Below, in pieces: positions 10,047-21,389 of a DNA stretch of 64,000 nucleotides. Location: contig NZ_LT606951.1 in NCBI RefSeq assembly GCF_900095205.1, positions 1,870,416-1,934,415 on the forward strand. The letters are read 5' to 3'. Position 1 is the stretch's first letter. Each line of letters begins with the position of its first letter. Below the pieces are notes generated by a model. It searched no databases, was not told the DNA's origin, and saw only the letters and a program-made list of their open reading frames with translations. The position numbers were made by a program, and so were the translations under genes. This DNA comes from Polynucleobacter necessarius (GTDB lineage Bacteria > Pseudomonadota > Gammaproteobacteria > Burkholderiales > Burkholderiaceae).

Positions 10047-10805
10047 TTATTGATATGGATTCTCGTAAACCGGCATGAGTGGCTCTTCATCGTCACGACC
10101 CTCATTAATTTGATATGCCCGCCTCTGAATGTAGGCGTCACGCATAAAGCCGTACTTATCTATTGCGGCACCATCCAATAAATCTCCTGCTTCGTAATAC
10201 GTGTTGCGGGCATTGACTACACGCAGGCCAGTAAGACTATTTTGCAATGCAACATTTGGCAATAACCTAAACAAGTAATCTGACTCTAGGTCAGCTACGG
10301 TACCAAAGGTATCGCGTACATTGCTAGGTCCAAAAAAAGGTAGCACTACATATGGTCCTGAAGGCACACCCCAAACGCCAAGTGTTTGACCCCAATCTTC
10401 CTTGTGCTTCTCAAGTCCGCCTGGAGTCGCCAAATCTAATAAGCCACCCAAACCCATGGTCGTATTAACAGCAACCCGCATTAAATCATTAAAGGCATAG
10501 TCTGGCTTGCCTTGCAACAGGTTATATAATGCTGTGTAGATATCGCTGTAGTTACTAAAGAAGTTATAAATTCCTTCTCGTACAAATTCAGGCAATATGA
10601 AGCGATAACCTGCAACAACTGGCTTCAATAAATATGCATCCAAACCCTCGTTGAACTCAAATACAGATCGATTGAAGGGCTCCCAAGGGTCTTGTGGGGA
10701 TCGCTCTACACCAGCTGGAATTGATGCACATCCCACTAGTAATGCAGCCATCAACAGCAGGACACAGCGCTTAATCCGATTCAGAAAATTGAAATAAAAA
10801 AACAT
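10047..10805 (-). CDS. mlaA: MlaA (VacJ), outer-membrane lipoprotein of the Mla system
   Basis: MlaA sits in the outer membrane and removes mislocalised phospholipid from the outer leaflet. The 252-residue protein begins with a hydrophobic segment and lipobox LLVGC (Cys26). The MlaA signature follows: DPWEPFNRSVFEFNE, VREGIYNFFSNYSDIYTALY and GVWGVPSGPYVVLPFFGPSNVRD. Its ATG overlaps the mlaD stop by one base (TAATG). Placement of mlaA inside the operon is usual for Burkholderiales, unlike E. coli. Confidence 0.95.
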   Translation of the reverse strand: MFFYFNFLNRIKRCVLLLMAALLVGCASIPAGVERSPQDPWEPFNRSVFEFNEGLDAYLLKPVVAGYRFILPEFVREGIYNFFSNYSDIYTALYNLLQGKPDYAFNDLMRVAVNTTMGLGGLLDLATPGGLEKHKEDWGQTLGVWGVPSGPYVVLPFFGPSNVRDTFGTVADLESDYLFRLLPNVALQNSLTGLRVVNARNTYYEAGDLLDGAAIDKYGFMRDAYIQRRAYQINEGRDDEEPLMPVYENPYQ

Positions 10806-11287
10806 TATTTAGCCGTACTCTTCTCTTGGCCGCTATCGGCCGCTTTGTTATAGAGAAATTGACTAATTAGACTTTCCAAAACAATTGCTGATTGTGTTTG
10901 TGAAATCTTTTCACCATTGTTAAGCATATCGTCAGAACCACCTGCCTCAAGACCAATATATTGCTCACCCAACAAACCGGATGTCAAAATCTTTGCTGAA
11001 GAATCTTTTGGAAACTTATAGGAGTCTTCAATAGTCATCACTACTGTTGCTTGGTAAGTTTTGTCATCAAAAGAAATATTGGCAATCCTACCTACGACTA
11101 CACCAGCACTCTTCACAGGCGCACGAGGTTTAAGGCCGCCAATGTTGTCAAAGCGCGCAGAAATTTTGTATGTTGGCGCAAATGACACAGCATTCATATT
11201 GCCAACTTTAAGCGCGAGAAACAATGCCGCCAATAAACCTATAGCAACAAAAATTCCGACCCAAATATCAATTGCACTTTTTCTCAT
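10805..11287 (-). CDS. mlaD: MlaD, MCE-domain membrane protein
   Basis: MlaD is anchored in the inner membrane and forms a hexameric ring that passes phospholipid between MlaC and MlaFE. The 160-residue protein has one N-terminal membrane helix (IWVGIFVAIGLLAALFLAL) and an MCE domain (YKISARFDNIGGLKPRAPVKSAG-like core, GLLGEQYIGLEAGG). It lies between mlaE (21-base gap) and mlaA (overlap). No lesion was seen. Confidence 0.95.
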   Translation of the reverse strand: MRKSAIDIWVGIFVAIGLLAALFLALKVGNMNAVSFAPTYKISARFDNIGGLKPRAPVKSAGVVVGRIANISFDDKTYQATVVMTIEDSYKFPKDSSAKILTSGLLGEQYIGLEAGGSDDMLNNGEKISQTQSAIVLESLISQFLYNKAADSGQEKSTAK

Positions 11288-11308
11288 AAGAGCCCCAGTT
11301 TATTCTTT

Positions 11309-12118
11309 CTAATTTGAGAACATCATCGCGGTTAGCAAGAAATCTAATGCTAAAACCGATAAAGAGGAGATCACCACTGTACGAGTAGTGGCTTGCGACA
11401 CACCTTCAGGGGTTGGTCTAGATTCGTAACCTTGATACAAAGCGATAAAAGTCACTGCTACGCCAAACACCATACTTTTGATTAGGCCATTACCAATATC
11501 AGAAAATAAATCAACACCACCCTGCATCTGAGACCAGAAAGCGCCTGAGTCCACTCCAATTAATGGGATGCCCACTAGATAACCACCCAAAACACCGACT
11601 GCCGTAAAAATGGTTGCCAAAATTGGCATCGAAATAACACCCGCCCAAAGTCGCGGCGCAATCACTCGACCCAGTGGATCAACCGCCATCATTTCCATGG
11701 CTGTCAATTGTTCGCCCGCCTTCATCAAGCCAATTTCTGCTGTTAAAGAAGTCCCTGCTCTACCGGCAAAAAGTAAAGCGGTAATCACTGGACCCAACTC
11801 ACGAGTTAAGGAGAGGGCAACCAATAAGCCAAGCGCTTGCTCTGAACCATAACGATTCAATGTGTAGTAACCTTGCAAGCCCAAAACAAAACCGACAAAT
11901 AACCCTGATACGGCAATGATGACAAATGAATGATTGCCGACAAATAGAATTTGATCTATTACTAAACGTGGTCTTTTTAGCAAAAATCCGGAGCGCAAAA
12001 TTACTGCTAAAAACATCCTAGCTGCCAAACCAAGACTACTTAAATTGCGACGCACAAAGAATCCGAAATCGCCAAATAAATCCAGAATAAGGTCGAAGGT
12101 TTTTCGCAGCACGATCAC
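11309..12118 (-). CDS. mlaE: MlaE, permease of the Mla phospholipid ABC transporter
   Basis: MlaE is the inner-membrane permease of MlaFEDB. The 269-residue protein belongs to the MlaE/YrbE family: several hydrophobic helices and the conserved central segment ELGPVITALLFAGRAGTSLTAEIG-like, followed by VDPLGRVIAPRLWAG. Its start overlaps the mlaF stop by four bases, so the two are translationally coupled. Length and motifs are complete. Confidence 0.95.
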   Translation of the reverse strand: MIVLRKTFDLILDLFGDFGFFVRRNLSSLGLAARMFLAVILRSGFLLKRPRLVIDQILFVGNHSFVIIAVSGLFVGFVLGLQGYYTLNRYGSEQALGLLVALSLTRELGPVITALLFAGRAGTSLTAEIGLMKAGEQLTAMEMMAVDPLGRVIAPRLWAGVISMPILATIFTAVGVLGGYLVGIPLIGVDSGAFWSQMQGGVDLFSDIGNGLIKSMVFGVAVTFIALYQGYESRPTPEGVSQATTRTVVISSLSVLALDFLLTAMMFSN

Positions 12119-12969
12119 TTTGTCCCCATTCCAAAATCTTCTTCCAAGCTTTTTCCTGGATAGTGAAATGGCACGGGTCCATCTGGTGATGCGTCCAAAA
12201 ACTGTCTAACAAATGGATCAGTTGAGCGGCTTAACTCTTCGGGGGTTCCTTCTGCACCAATGCGACCATTTGCAATGAAATACACATAATCAGCAATAGC
12301 AAAAGTTTCCTCTACATCATGTGTAACCAATAAGCTCGTAGCACCCAAAGCATCACTGAGATCACGAATCAAGCGCGCAGTAATCCCGAGTGATATTGGA
12401 TCAAGGCCGGCAAAAGGCTCGTCATACATGATGAGGGGAGGATCTAATGCAATCGCTCGAGCTAAGGCAACACGTCTTGCCATACCACCTGAAATTTGTG
12501 ATGGCATTAAATCACGAGCGCCACGTAGGCCCACAGCATTTAACTTCATCAATACTAATGAGTGCAATAGCTCTTCACTGAGGTTGGTATGTTCACGCAA
12601 TGGAAATGCCGCATTTTCAAAAACACTGAGGTCAGTAAACAAAGCGCCAAATTGAAATAACATGCCCATGCGTCGACGAGCCGCCATCAACTGGTCAGTA
12701 TTCATTTTTCCAATGTCTTGCCCTTCAAAAAGCACTTCTCCTGATTGCGCAGAGTATTGACCGCCGATTAAACGAAGGATGGTAGTTTTACCGCAACCAG
12801 AGCCGCCCATAACCGCAACCACTTGACCACGTCGAAACTCCATATTGAGTCCCGACAAAATCTGCCGCTCACCTGCCGCATAGGAAAAGTCGACGTCCTG
12901 AATAGAAACGACAACTTCACCCGCAGCTGGTTTATTAACATCCAAAGAGGTTGGCTGATCGCTGTTCAT
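12115..12969 (-). CDS. mlaF: MlaF, ATPase of the Mla phospholipid ABC transporter
   Basis: MlaF powers MlaE. The 284-residue ATPase has Walker A GGSGCGKTT, the Q-loop LFQFGALF, signature ISGGMARRVALARAI, Walker B LIMYDEPFAGLD and the H-loop SLLVTHDVEE. The C-terminal extension after the ATPase core is typical of MlaF. It is the first gene of the mla operon and starts 10 bases after the gltD stop, so it may depend on transcription entering from gltBD. Confidence 0.95.
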   Translation of the reverse strand: MNSDQPTSLDVNKPAAGEVVVSIQDVDFSYAAGERQILSGLNMEFRRGQVVAVMGGSGCGKTTILRLIGGQYSAQSGEVLFEGQDIGKMNTDQLMAARRRMGMLFQFGALFTDLSVFENAAFPLREHTNLSEELLHSLVLMKLNAVGLRGARDLMPSQISGGMARRVALARAIALDPPLIMYDEPFAGLDPISLGITARLIRDLSDALGATSLLVTHDVEETFAIADYVYFIANGRIGAEGTPEELSRSTDPFVRQFLDASPDGPVPFHYPGKSLEEDFGMGTK

Positions 12970-12979
12970 ATCCCCGATA

Positions 12980-14443
12980 TTATCGGGGTAAAACAGATGA
13001 CCCCATTAAATACTGGTCTACTGCTTGGGCGCACTGACGACCTTCGCGAATTGCCCAAACCACCAAAGACTGTCCACGGCGCATATCGCCCGCAGCAAAA
13101 ACCTTTGGAACGTTGGTTTGATAGGCATTTTGACCCTCTACAGTCGCTTTTGCGTTACCTCTCGCGTCTTTTTCAACACCAAAAGCATTGAGAACTTGCT
13201 GAACTGGCGATACAAAGCCCATTGCCAAAAGCACTAAATCTGCCTTGATCTCAAATTCAGAGTTTGGAACTTCTGACATTTTCCCGTCTTTCCATTCCAA
13301 ACGGAAACCAATCAGTTTTTCAACTTTGCCGTTTTTACCTTCAAAACGCTTCGTTCCAACCGACCAATCACGATCGCAACCCTCTTCATACGAGGAGGAA
13401 GTACGCAACTTCGTAGGCCAATAAGGCCATACCAAAGGCTTGTTCTCGAGTTCTGGAGGTTGTGGGAGCAATTCGAATTGAGTGATCTTGCTAGCGCCAT
13501 GACGGTTTGAAGTTCCAACACAATCTGAGCCTGTATCACCACCACCAATCACTACAACATGCTTATCTGTTGCGCGGATCTCATTTTTAAAATCGCCAGC
13601 ATTTTCTTTATTTTGAGGAATTAAGAATTCCAACGCATAGTGAACTCCGGCCAACTCACGACCTGGTACAGGTAAGTCACGTGGCTGCTCTGCGCCACCT
13701 GTAATGACTACTGCATCAAAGTCTTTCATCAACTGGTCAGGCGATACTGTTTTAGAAGAGTAATTCTTAACTTCAGCACCAACTGCCTCTTTCTCAACAA
13801 AAACGCCTGTTTCAAATTTCACGCCTTCAGCTTGCATCTGTTCTGCGCGACGATCAATTAACCACTTTTCCATTTTGAAATCAGGAATACCATACCGAAG
13901 CAAGCCACCAATACGATCATTCTTTTCAAATACGGTAACGTCATGACCAACACGCGCCAACTGCTGGGCGGCTGCCATCCCTGCAGGACCACCGCCAACG
14001 ACGGCCACTTTTTTACCGGTCTTAATTTTAGAAGGCTGAGGCTTAACCCATCCACTTTCCCAGCCTTTATTGATAATGGCATGCTCAATAGACTTAATAC
14101 CCACTGGCGCACGATTAATTCCTAATGTGCAAGCAGCTTCGCAAGGAGTCGGGCAAATACGACCGGTGAACTCAGGAAAGTTATTGGTAGATTGCAAGAC
14201 ATCTAATACATTCTTCCAATCACTATGAAACACCAAATCGTTGAAGTCAGGGATGATGTTATTTACAGGACAGCCATTGTTGCAAAACGGAATGCCGCAA
14301 TTCATACAACGCGCACCCTGAATCTTGGCTTCTTCATCAGTCAAAGCAGCAACAAACTCTTTGTAATGATGGAGACGTTTAACCGGCGCTTCGTACGTTT
14401 CATCGACGCGCTCAAACTCCATAAATCCAGTGACCTTACCCAC
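12980..14443 (-). CDS. gltD: GltD, glutamate synthase small subunit (now without an intact large subunit)
   Basis: GltD brings electrons from NADPH through FAD and iron-sulfur clusters to GltB. The 487-residue protein is intact. Cysteines at about 46, 49, 54 and 58 ([13 protein letters not shown]) and 97, 101 and 105 bind the clusters, and [10 protein letters not shown] and [10 protein letters not shown] bind FAD and NADPH. The final segment [16 protein letters not shown] is the second FAD motif. It follows gltB by 51 bases. Because gltB is destroyed, GltD either is about to decay, has another electron acceptor, or stays open by chance; none of these can be decided here. Confidence 0.94.
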   Translation of the reverse strand: MGKVTGFMEFERVDETYEAPVKRLHHYKEFVAALTDEEAKIQGARCMNCGIPFCNNGCPVNNIIPDFNDLVFHSDWKNVLDVLQSTNNFPEFTGRICPTPCEAACTLGINRAPVGIKSIEHAIINKGWESGWVKPQPSKIKTGKKVAVVGGGPAGMAAAQQLARVGHDVTVFEKNDRIGGLLRYGIPDFKMEKWLIDRRAEQMQAEGVKFETGVFVEKEAVGAEVKNYSSKTVSPDQLMKDFDAVVITGGAEQPRDLPVPGRELAGVHYALEFLIPQNKENAGDFKNEIRATDKHVVVIGGGDTGSDCVGTSNRHGASKITQFELLPQPPELENKPLVWPYWPTKLRTSSSYEEGCDRDWSVGTKRFEGKNGKVEKLIGFRLEWKDGKMSEVPNSEFEIKADLVLLAMGFVSPVQQVLNAFGVEKDARGNAKATVEGQNAYQTNVPKVFAAGDMRRGQSLVVWAIREGRQCAQAVDQYLMGSSVLPR

Positions 14444-14494
14444 ATCTAATCCTTAGTATCTTTTCTTAATATATATCTGTGTTGATTCAGTAAA

Positions 14495-17400
14495 TTAAGC
14501 AGCAACCGTGTTGTTTTGTGCTTTTTCCCACAATTCACCCAAAGCACGCTTGTACTCTGTTGGGAGAACTTTCACAAAACGACCGCGGGCATTTTCCCAA
14601 TCGGCCAAGATTGCTTTGGCACGCTCAGAGCCCGTATGACGGAAGTGCTTTTCAATCAAGCTCTTCAAAATTTGTTCGTCAGTTAAACGCTCACCGCCAT
14701 CTTTTACATCAACAGGGGCATGCCATTCAGATTTCAGCGTCTTCGCGATTTGCTCTACAGAAGGAAGCACCTTTTCCAAGGACGCCATGCTAGTATTGCG
14801 GCGCTTATCAAACATCTCATCTTCATCGTAAACATAAGCGATACCACCACTCATGCCTGCTGCAAAGTTGCGCCCTGTAGCCCCCAATACCACCACTGTT
14901 CCACCAGTCATATATTCACAACCGTGATCCCCGGCACCTTCAACAACCGTAGTTGCTCCAGAATTACGAACTGCGAAACGCTCGCCAGCAACACCATTAA
15001 AGAATGCTTCACCAGCAATTGCGCCGTATAGAACAGTATTGCCAACAATAATGTTCTTCGCTGTATCCCCGCGGAACTCATGTGGAGCACGAACGATGAC
15101 ACGACCACCAGACAATCCCTTGCCAACGTAGTCATTGCCGTCGCCAACCAAATCCAAAGTGATACCGCGAGCCAAGAAAGCTGCGAAGCTTTGTCCAACA
15201 GTGCCATTTAATTGAATATAAATAGTGTCATCAGGTAAGCCTGCATGACCATAACGCTGAGCAACCTCTCCTGAGAGCATTGCACCTACGGTACGATTAA
15301 CATTTTTCACTGGAACAATGAATGAGACTTTTTCACCTCGTTCTAGTGCAGGCTCACTCTTCTCGATCAAACTATTGTCAAGCGCATTTGCTAAACCATG
15401 ATCTTGTGTGAGCACTTGATAACGTGGCACTTCTGCAGCAACCTGTGGCTCTGCAAAAATCTTGCTAAAGTCCAAGCCATGCACTTTCCAGTTCTCAATG
15501 CCTTTACGGGTATCTAATAAATCAACTCGACCAATCAAGTCATCAAACTTGCGAATACCCAATTGCGCCATGATTTCGCGAGCTTCTTCAGCAATGAAGA
15601 AGAAGTTCACAACATGCTCTGGCTTGCCTGAGAATTTTTTACGCAATTCTGGATCTTATGTAGCAACACCAACTGGGCATGCATTCAAATGACACTTACG
15701 CATCATGATGCAACCTTCGACTACCAATGGTGCCGTTGCAAATCCAAATTCATCTGCACCCAATAAAGCACCGATCACTACATCGCGACCAGTCTTCATT
15801 TGTCCGTCAGCCTGAACACGAATACGACTACGTAAGCCATTGAGCACCAAAGTCTGTTGCGTTTTCGCCAAGCCTAGCTCCCATGGAGAACCAGCATGCT
15901 TAATAGAAGAGAGTGGTGATGCGCCAGTTCCGCCATCATGGCCAGCGATCACAACGTGATCTGCTTTTGCTTTTGCAACACCCGCAGCAACTGTGCCAAC
16001 ACCTACTTCTGAAACCAACTTCACAGATACGTCAGCTTTTGGATTAACGTTCTTCAAGTCATGAATCAATTGAGCGATATCTTCAATTGAATAAATGTCG
16101 TGATGTGGAGGAGGTGATATTAATCCGACGCCTGGTACTGAGAAACGTAACTTACCAATGTAATCAGAAACCTTACTGCTAGGCAATTGACCGCCCTCGC
16201 CAGGTTTAGCACCTTGTGCCATCTTGATCTGAATTTGATCAGCAGAACGTAAATATTCTGTAGTAACGCCAAAACAACCTGAAGCAACCTGCTTAATCTT
16301 AGAGCGCAATGAATCGCCGTCCAACAAAGGAATGTTGGCCTCAACTACATCGCTACCCAAAATGCTGGCTAAAGTCTCGCCCTTCTTAATAGGAATGCCC
16401 TTGAGTTCGTTCACATAACGATTTGGATCTTCGCCGCCTTCGCCAGTATTGGACTTTCCACCGATACGGTTCATAGCAATCGCTAGAGTCGCATGCGCTT
16501 CAGTTGAGATTGAACCTAAGGACATGGCACCAGTTGCAAATCGTTTAACGATTTCTTTTGCAGACTCAACTTCATCTAATGGAATTGCTTTTGCTGGATC
16601 AATCTTGAATTCAAATAAACCACGCAATGTCATTTGACGTTTTGTTTGGTCATTGATGGTATTGGCGTACTCTTTATACGTTTGGCAGCCTTTTTCTGGA
16701 CCAATGCGCGTGGAATGCTGTAATTTCGCAATCGTGTCAGGAGTCCACATATGGTTTTCGCCACGAATACGGAATGCATACTCTCCACCAGCATCAAGCA
16801 TGTTAGTCAAGACTGGGTCATTGCCAAAAGCAGCGGTATGCATACGCAATGCCTCTTCGGCCACTTCAAAAACACCAATTCCGCCTACATTGGAAGGTGT
16901 GCCCTTAAAGTACTGATCAATAATGTCGCGATTCAAACCAATCGCTTCAAAAATCTGGGAGCCAGTGTAAGACATATAAGTTGAGATGCCCATTTTGGAC
17001 ATGACCTTTTGCAAGCCCTTACCAACTGCTTTAACAAAGTTCTTCACTGCTTTTTCAGCAGATAAGTCACCCGATAAACCTTTAGCCATTTCTGCCAAAG
17101 TTTCCATTACAAGGTATGGATGAACGGCTTCTGCGCCATAACCTGCCAAGAGTGCAAAGTGGTGAGTCTCACGAGCACTACCAGTCTCAACAACTAGACC
17201 AACGCTTGTACGCAAACCTTTTTGTACCAAGTGCTGATGAATTGCTAAGGTAGCTAACAACGCAGGAATGGCTACATGCTTCTCATCAACCTGACGATCA
17301 CTCACGATCAAAATGTTGTAACCGGAGCGAACAGCATCAGCTGCTTCAGCGCATAAAGATGCCAGACGAGCTTCAATGTCTGCTTTACCCCAAGACGCTG

Positions 17401-18626
17401 GATAGCAAATGTCCAACTCATAAGAGCGGAACTTCCCATTGGTGTAATGATCAATGTGACGAATTTTCGTCATGTCATCAAAATTCAAAATAGGCTGACT
17501 AACTTCTAAGCGCATTGGTGGATTGATGTTGTTTGTATCTAATAAATTTGGTTTGGGTCCAATGAAAGAAACCAATGACATCACCATGTTCTCGCGAATC
17601 GGATCAATCGGAGGATTAGTAACTTGCGCAAAAAGTTGCTTGAAGTAGTTATAAAGCGGCTTATTTTTATTAGAAAGCACCGCCAATGGACTGTCATTTC
17701 CCATGGACCCGATAGCCTCTTCGCCATTCATGGCCATTGGAGCCATTGGATACTTAATATCCCCTCTTGGGTATAACCAAATGCTTGCTGACGATCTAAT
17801 AACTTCGCTGCTGGACGGATATTCGTTTTTTCATCAACCAAGTCGGCTTTGCTTGCATCAACTTCATCCAATTTCACACGAACGGCATCAATCCAACTCT
17901 TATATGGTTTAGCTTTAGATACCGCGTCCTTCAACTCGATATCGTCAATAATGCGACCCCGCTCCATGTCAATCATGAACATCTTGCCTGGTTGTAAACG
18001 CCATTTCTGAACAATCTTGCTTTCAGGAATTGGCAAAACACCCGCCTCAGATCCCATAATCACCAAATCATCATCAGTTACGTAATAGCGCGCTGGACGC
18101 AAACCATTGCGATCTAATGTCGCCCCAATCTGACGGCCATCAGTAAATGCCATTGCTGCGAGACCATCCCATGGCTCCATCATTGCTGCATGGTACTCAT
18201 AGAAAGCACGGCGATTGTCATCCACCAATGCATGTTGTTTTCCCATGCCTCCGGGATCATCATCATGGCTTGAGCAAGTGGATAGCCTGACATGACCAAT
18301 AACTCTAAATAGTTATCAAAATAGGCTGTATCTGATTGACCCGGATATATCAATGGCCAAAGTTTTTGCAAATCATCGCCAAGCACTGGTGAGCTAATTG
18401 CACCCTCGCGTGCATTAACCCAGTTAACGTTACCCTTAACAGTGTTAATTTCGCCGTTGTGTGCAATCATGCGATACGGATGCGCTAACTCCCATGCAGG
18501 GAAGGTGTTAGTAGAGAAACGCTGATGCACTAATGCAAGGGCAGATACAGTGCGTTTGTCTTGCAAGTCTTGGTAATACGCGCCAACTTGATTTGCTAAC
18601 AGCAAACCCTTGTAAACAATGGCTCT
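14495..18626 (-). pseudogene. gltB: GltB, glutamate synthase large subunit, 5'-truncated with two frameshifts and a stop codon
   Basis: GltB normally makes two glutamates from glutamine and 2-oxoglutarate. The remaining frames cover most of the protein: QRFSTNTFP and [12 protein letters not shown] (amidotransferase part), the central and FMN domain ([17 protein letters not shown], [11 protein letters not shown]) and the C-terminal beta-helix (GGTVVVLG). Lesions: (1) the first roughly 200 residues with the catalytic Cys1 are missing and transposase sequence joins near 18624-18630; (2) one A is lost from a run at 18238-18241; (3) two G are added at 17761-17764; (4) TAA at 15656-15658 replaces what was probably CAA. 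The enzyme cannot be made. Confidence 0.95.
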
Positions 18627-18986
18627 ATATAGCGTTGGCAACGAAGAAAATAATCTGAATCAATTAAGGATGATCGATAACGCCCTTCCCAAATAGTTCC
18701 TGAACGACGATGCTGTTGATTGAAGTACTGCGCATACCTACGCCCTAAAGATTGCATCGTTCTGGCGAGCGAATCTTCATTTTGTGACGTCATCAGTAAA
18801 TGCACATGGTTAGGCATCAATGCGAATGCATGTACAGCACCAACCAAATTGTCTAGCAGCTTCTCGCAGCCACTCTAAATAAACTCGCCGATCTGACTCG
18901 CCAAAGAAAAGTATTTCGCGATTATTCCCGCGAACCATGACATGCATTGCTTGGCCAGGTATAACGGTGCGCGCTTGCCGTGCCAT
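18627..18986 (-). pseudogene. REP-associated tyrosine transposase (RayT/Y1_Tnp), truncated and frameshifted
   Basis: Read from ATG 18986 the minus strand gives MARQARTVIPGQAMHVMVRG and then FFGESDRRVYLEWLREAARQFG, typical of the N-terminus of RayT-like single-strand transposases. One extra base at 18838-18841 breaks the frame. The next frame has the HUH motif in MPNHVHLL and SLGRRYAQYFNQQHRRSGTIWEGRY. The family then expects RYIELNP, but after RYIE the sequence changes into gltB. So it has a frameshift and no 3' end. It starts 13 bases after the mrcA stop. It marks a rearrangement junction. Confidence 0.88.
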
Positions 18987-18998
18987 TTTGAATACGAA

Positions 18999-21335
18999 CT
19001 ATTGCAGCTCGCGTGCACCGCCACTGTTAGAAAACTCTGGAATAAACCAGTCACCATCAACTTGCGTGACGCCACTAGGCACTTCACGCGCCTCTTGTGG
19101 GACATCTTTTAATGCGGTCGACATATAGGAAATCCACATTGGCAATGCAAGGCCACCGCCAGTCTCACGGTCACCCAAGCTTGCAGGCTTATCAAAACCA
19201 ATCCACGCTATAGCAACTACTTTGGGGTTATAGCCAGCGAACCAAGCATCATGAGAATCATTCGTTGTACCTGTTTTTCCAGCAATATCTGAACGACCCA
19301 ATTTTCCGCGTGCAGATGCTGCAGTACCCGTTTTGGCGACTTCTTGGAGCATGCTATCCATGACGAAAGCTGTACGAGCATCTAATACACGAGTCGCATC
19401 TTCACGTGCATGAGTAGGTTTAGCCTCAAACAAAACAGCGCCTTTGGAATCGACTATCTTGTCGATCAAAAATGGATCAACACGATAGCCGCCATTTGCG
19501 AAGACGCTATAAGCCGATGCCATTTGCAATGGTGTTACGGAACCTGCGCCCAAGGCCATCGTCAGATAGGGTGGGTGTTTTTCTGGCTCAAAGCCAAAAC
19601 GCTGAATATATTCTTGTGCATAGGATGGGCCAATCGCTCGAATAATACGAACTGAAACTAAGTTTTTTGATTTTGCTAAAGCATTGCGCAAACGCATCAT
19701 GCCGTCGTACTTATCATCGTAGTTTTTAGGTTCCCATGCCTGGCTGCCTGTTTCCATGCTACCAATAGACAGAGGTGCATCATTAACCATCGTGCTTGGG
19801 GCGAAGCCTTTTTCAAGTGCGGCAGCATAGATAAAAGGCTTAAATGATGAACCAGGTTGACGCAAAGCTTGTGTCACGTGATTAAATTGATTGCGGCGGA
19901 AATCAAATCCGCCTACCAAAGAAAGTATCGCACCCGTCTCTGCATTCATAGATACAAAGGCTGCCTCCACTTGCGGTAGTTGCGCCAACTTCCAAACTCC
20001 CCCATCCGATAAAAGACGTACGACTGCTCCGGGACGCAAATGCTTTTTAGGTTGAGTGCTATCAGTAATCGATGCAGCTGCCAATTTCATACCTTCGCCT
20101 TTAACGGTGATTGTGTCACCAGTTGCGATCATGACCTGCATTTCCTTTGGTTTCACATCAAGCACAACCCCAGACTGCAAATTATCCAGTTGCGGATATG
20201 CAAGCAATGCCTCATCAATCGCACGCTGGCGTTTCACTGGATCCTCTGGAAGATCAATAAAACCTTCTGGTCCACGATAAGCATGACGCAAGTCGTATTC
20301 AAAAATACCGCGACGGACTGCTTTATAAGCAGCATCTTGATCAGCCTTCAATATGGTTGTGTAGACATCTATCCCTTGAGAGTAGATTACCTCCCCATAC
20401 TGCGTGAATAGTAATTGACGAACCATCTCAGCCGGGAAATCCGCTCGAACTGCGAACTCATTACCTAAGCCACGAATATGCAATTCCTCAATCATTGCTT
20501 TTTGGTATTCTTCTGGAGTGATATAGCCAAGATCGCGCATACGCTGAAGAATGTACTCTTGACGAATCTTCGCCCGGCGGAAATTGCTAACAGGGTTATA
20601 GGCTGATGGAGCCTTTGGCAAACCTGCCAACATTGCCGACTCAGCAATAGTGATGTCTTTTAACTCTTTACCAAAATAGATCTGCGCTGCACTTGAAAAG
20701 CCAAATGCCCGCTGACCCAAGAAAATCTGGTTCATGTAGATTTCCAGAATCTTATCTTTAGTGAGTTGAGACTCAATTTCCCATGCCAATAGGACTTCAT
20801 AAATTTTTCGGCTAAAAGTTTTCTCATTACTAAGGAAAAAATTGCGGGCCTCCTGCATGGTGATAGTGGAAGCTCCTTGTGAAAGATGCCCACGTAAGTT
20901 CGTGACTGCCGCTCGCAAAATCCCCACATAGTCCACGCCGCCATGAGAATAAAAACGATCATCTTCGATTGCCAAAACAGCATTGCGCATATTTTGAGGT
21001 ATTTCATTTAGCGGAATGACTTTGCGACGCTCTTCCCCAAACTCACCAATTAAGACCTTGTCAGCCGTATAAATACGTAAAGGGGTCTTAGGGTTGTAAT
21101 CGGTTAAGGCAGAAATTTTGGGAAGGTTGGGCTTAGCGACCAAAAACGCATAGCCGAGTAATAAAGCAACCACCAAAGCAAAAACAACACCAATAATTAA
21201 CAAAGCCTTTACCAGCGGATTGCTTAAACCCTTCCGAGATGGGGCAGGATCATGTCGCTGATGCCGAGGACGCCTATCGGGTTGACGAATGGATCGCTGA
21301 TTTACAGGCGGCTTGTCTTTAGGAGGTAAGGCCAT
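18999..21335 (-). CDS. mrcA: Penicillin-binding protein 1A (bifunctional transglycosylase/transpeptidase)
   Basis: Class A PBP that polymerises and cross-links peptidoglycan. The 778-residue protein has a basic Pro-rich cytoplasmic tail, a membrane helix at about 36-60 (ALLIIGVVFALVVALLLGYAF) and a GT51 domain (EDDRFYSHGGVDYVGI, QGASTITMQ). The transpeptidase domain has the active serine in SSFKPF, SKN, and KTGTTNDSHDAWF. All motifs are present. It ends 13 bases before the transposase remnant and diverges from the decayed pilus genes. In other Burkholderiales its 3' end faces cyaY instead. Confidence 0.95.
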   Translation of the reverse strand: MALPPKDKPPVNQRSIRQPDRRPRHQRHDPAPSRKGLSNPLVKALLIIGVVFALVVALLLGYAFLVAKPNLPKISALTDYNPKTPLRIYTADKVLIGEFGEERRKVIPLNEIPQNMRNAVLAIEDDRFYSHGGVDYVGILRAAVTNLRGHLSQGASTITMQEARNFFLSNEKTFSRKIYEVLLAWEIESQLTKDKILEIYMNQIFLGQRAFGFSSAAQIYFGKELKDITIAESAMLAGLPKAPSAYNPVSNFRRAKIRQEYILQRMRDLGYITPEEYQKAMIEELHIRGLGNEFAVRADFPAEMVRQLLFTQYGEVIYSQGIDVYTTILKADQDAAYKAVRRGIFEYDLRHAYRGPEGFIDLPEDPVKRQRAIDEALLAYPQLDNLQSGVVLDVKPKEMQVMIATGDTITVKGEGMKLAAASITDSTQPKKHLRPGAVVRLLSDGGVWKLAQLPQVEAAFVSMNAETGAILSLVGGFDFRRNQFNHVTQALRQPGSSFKPFIYAAALEKGFAPSTMVNDAPLSIGSMETGSQAWEPKNYDDKYDGMMRLRNALAKSKNLVSVRIIRAIGPSYAQEYIQRFGFEPEKHPPYLTMALGAGSVTPLQMASAYSVFANGGYRVDPFLIDKIVDSKGAVLFEAKPTHAREDATRVLDARTAFVMDSMLQEVAKTGTAASARGKLGRSDIAGKTGTTNDSHDAWFAGYNPKVVAIAWIGFDKPASLGDRETGGGLALPMWISYMSTALKDVPQEAREVPSGVTQVDGDWFIPEFSNSGGARELQ

Positions 21336-21389
21336 ATTCCCAAATTATAGGGTGCTTAGACAATTTCCCTAAAAGCTACAAAATCCTTG

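Noticed and set aside
14495..18641. Four separate small genes similar to glutamate synthase
   Set aside because: The pieces join in order as one GltB with clear frameshift and stop positions; they are one pseudogene.
18596..18847. Open frame that looks like a small complete transposase gene
   Set aside because: It is the C-terminal part of a frameshifted RayT reading on into gltB sequence; the N-terminus is in another frame up to 18986.
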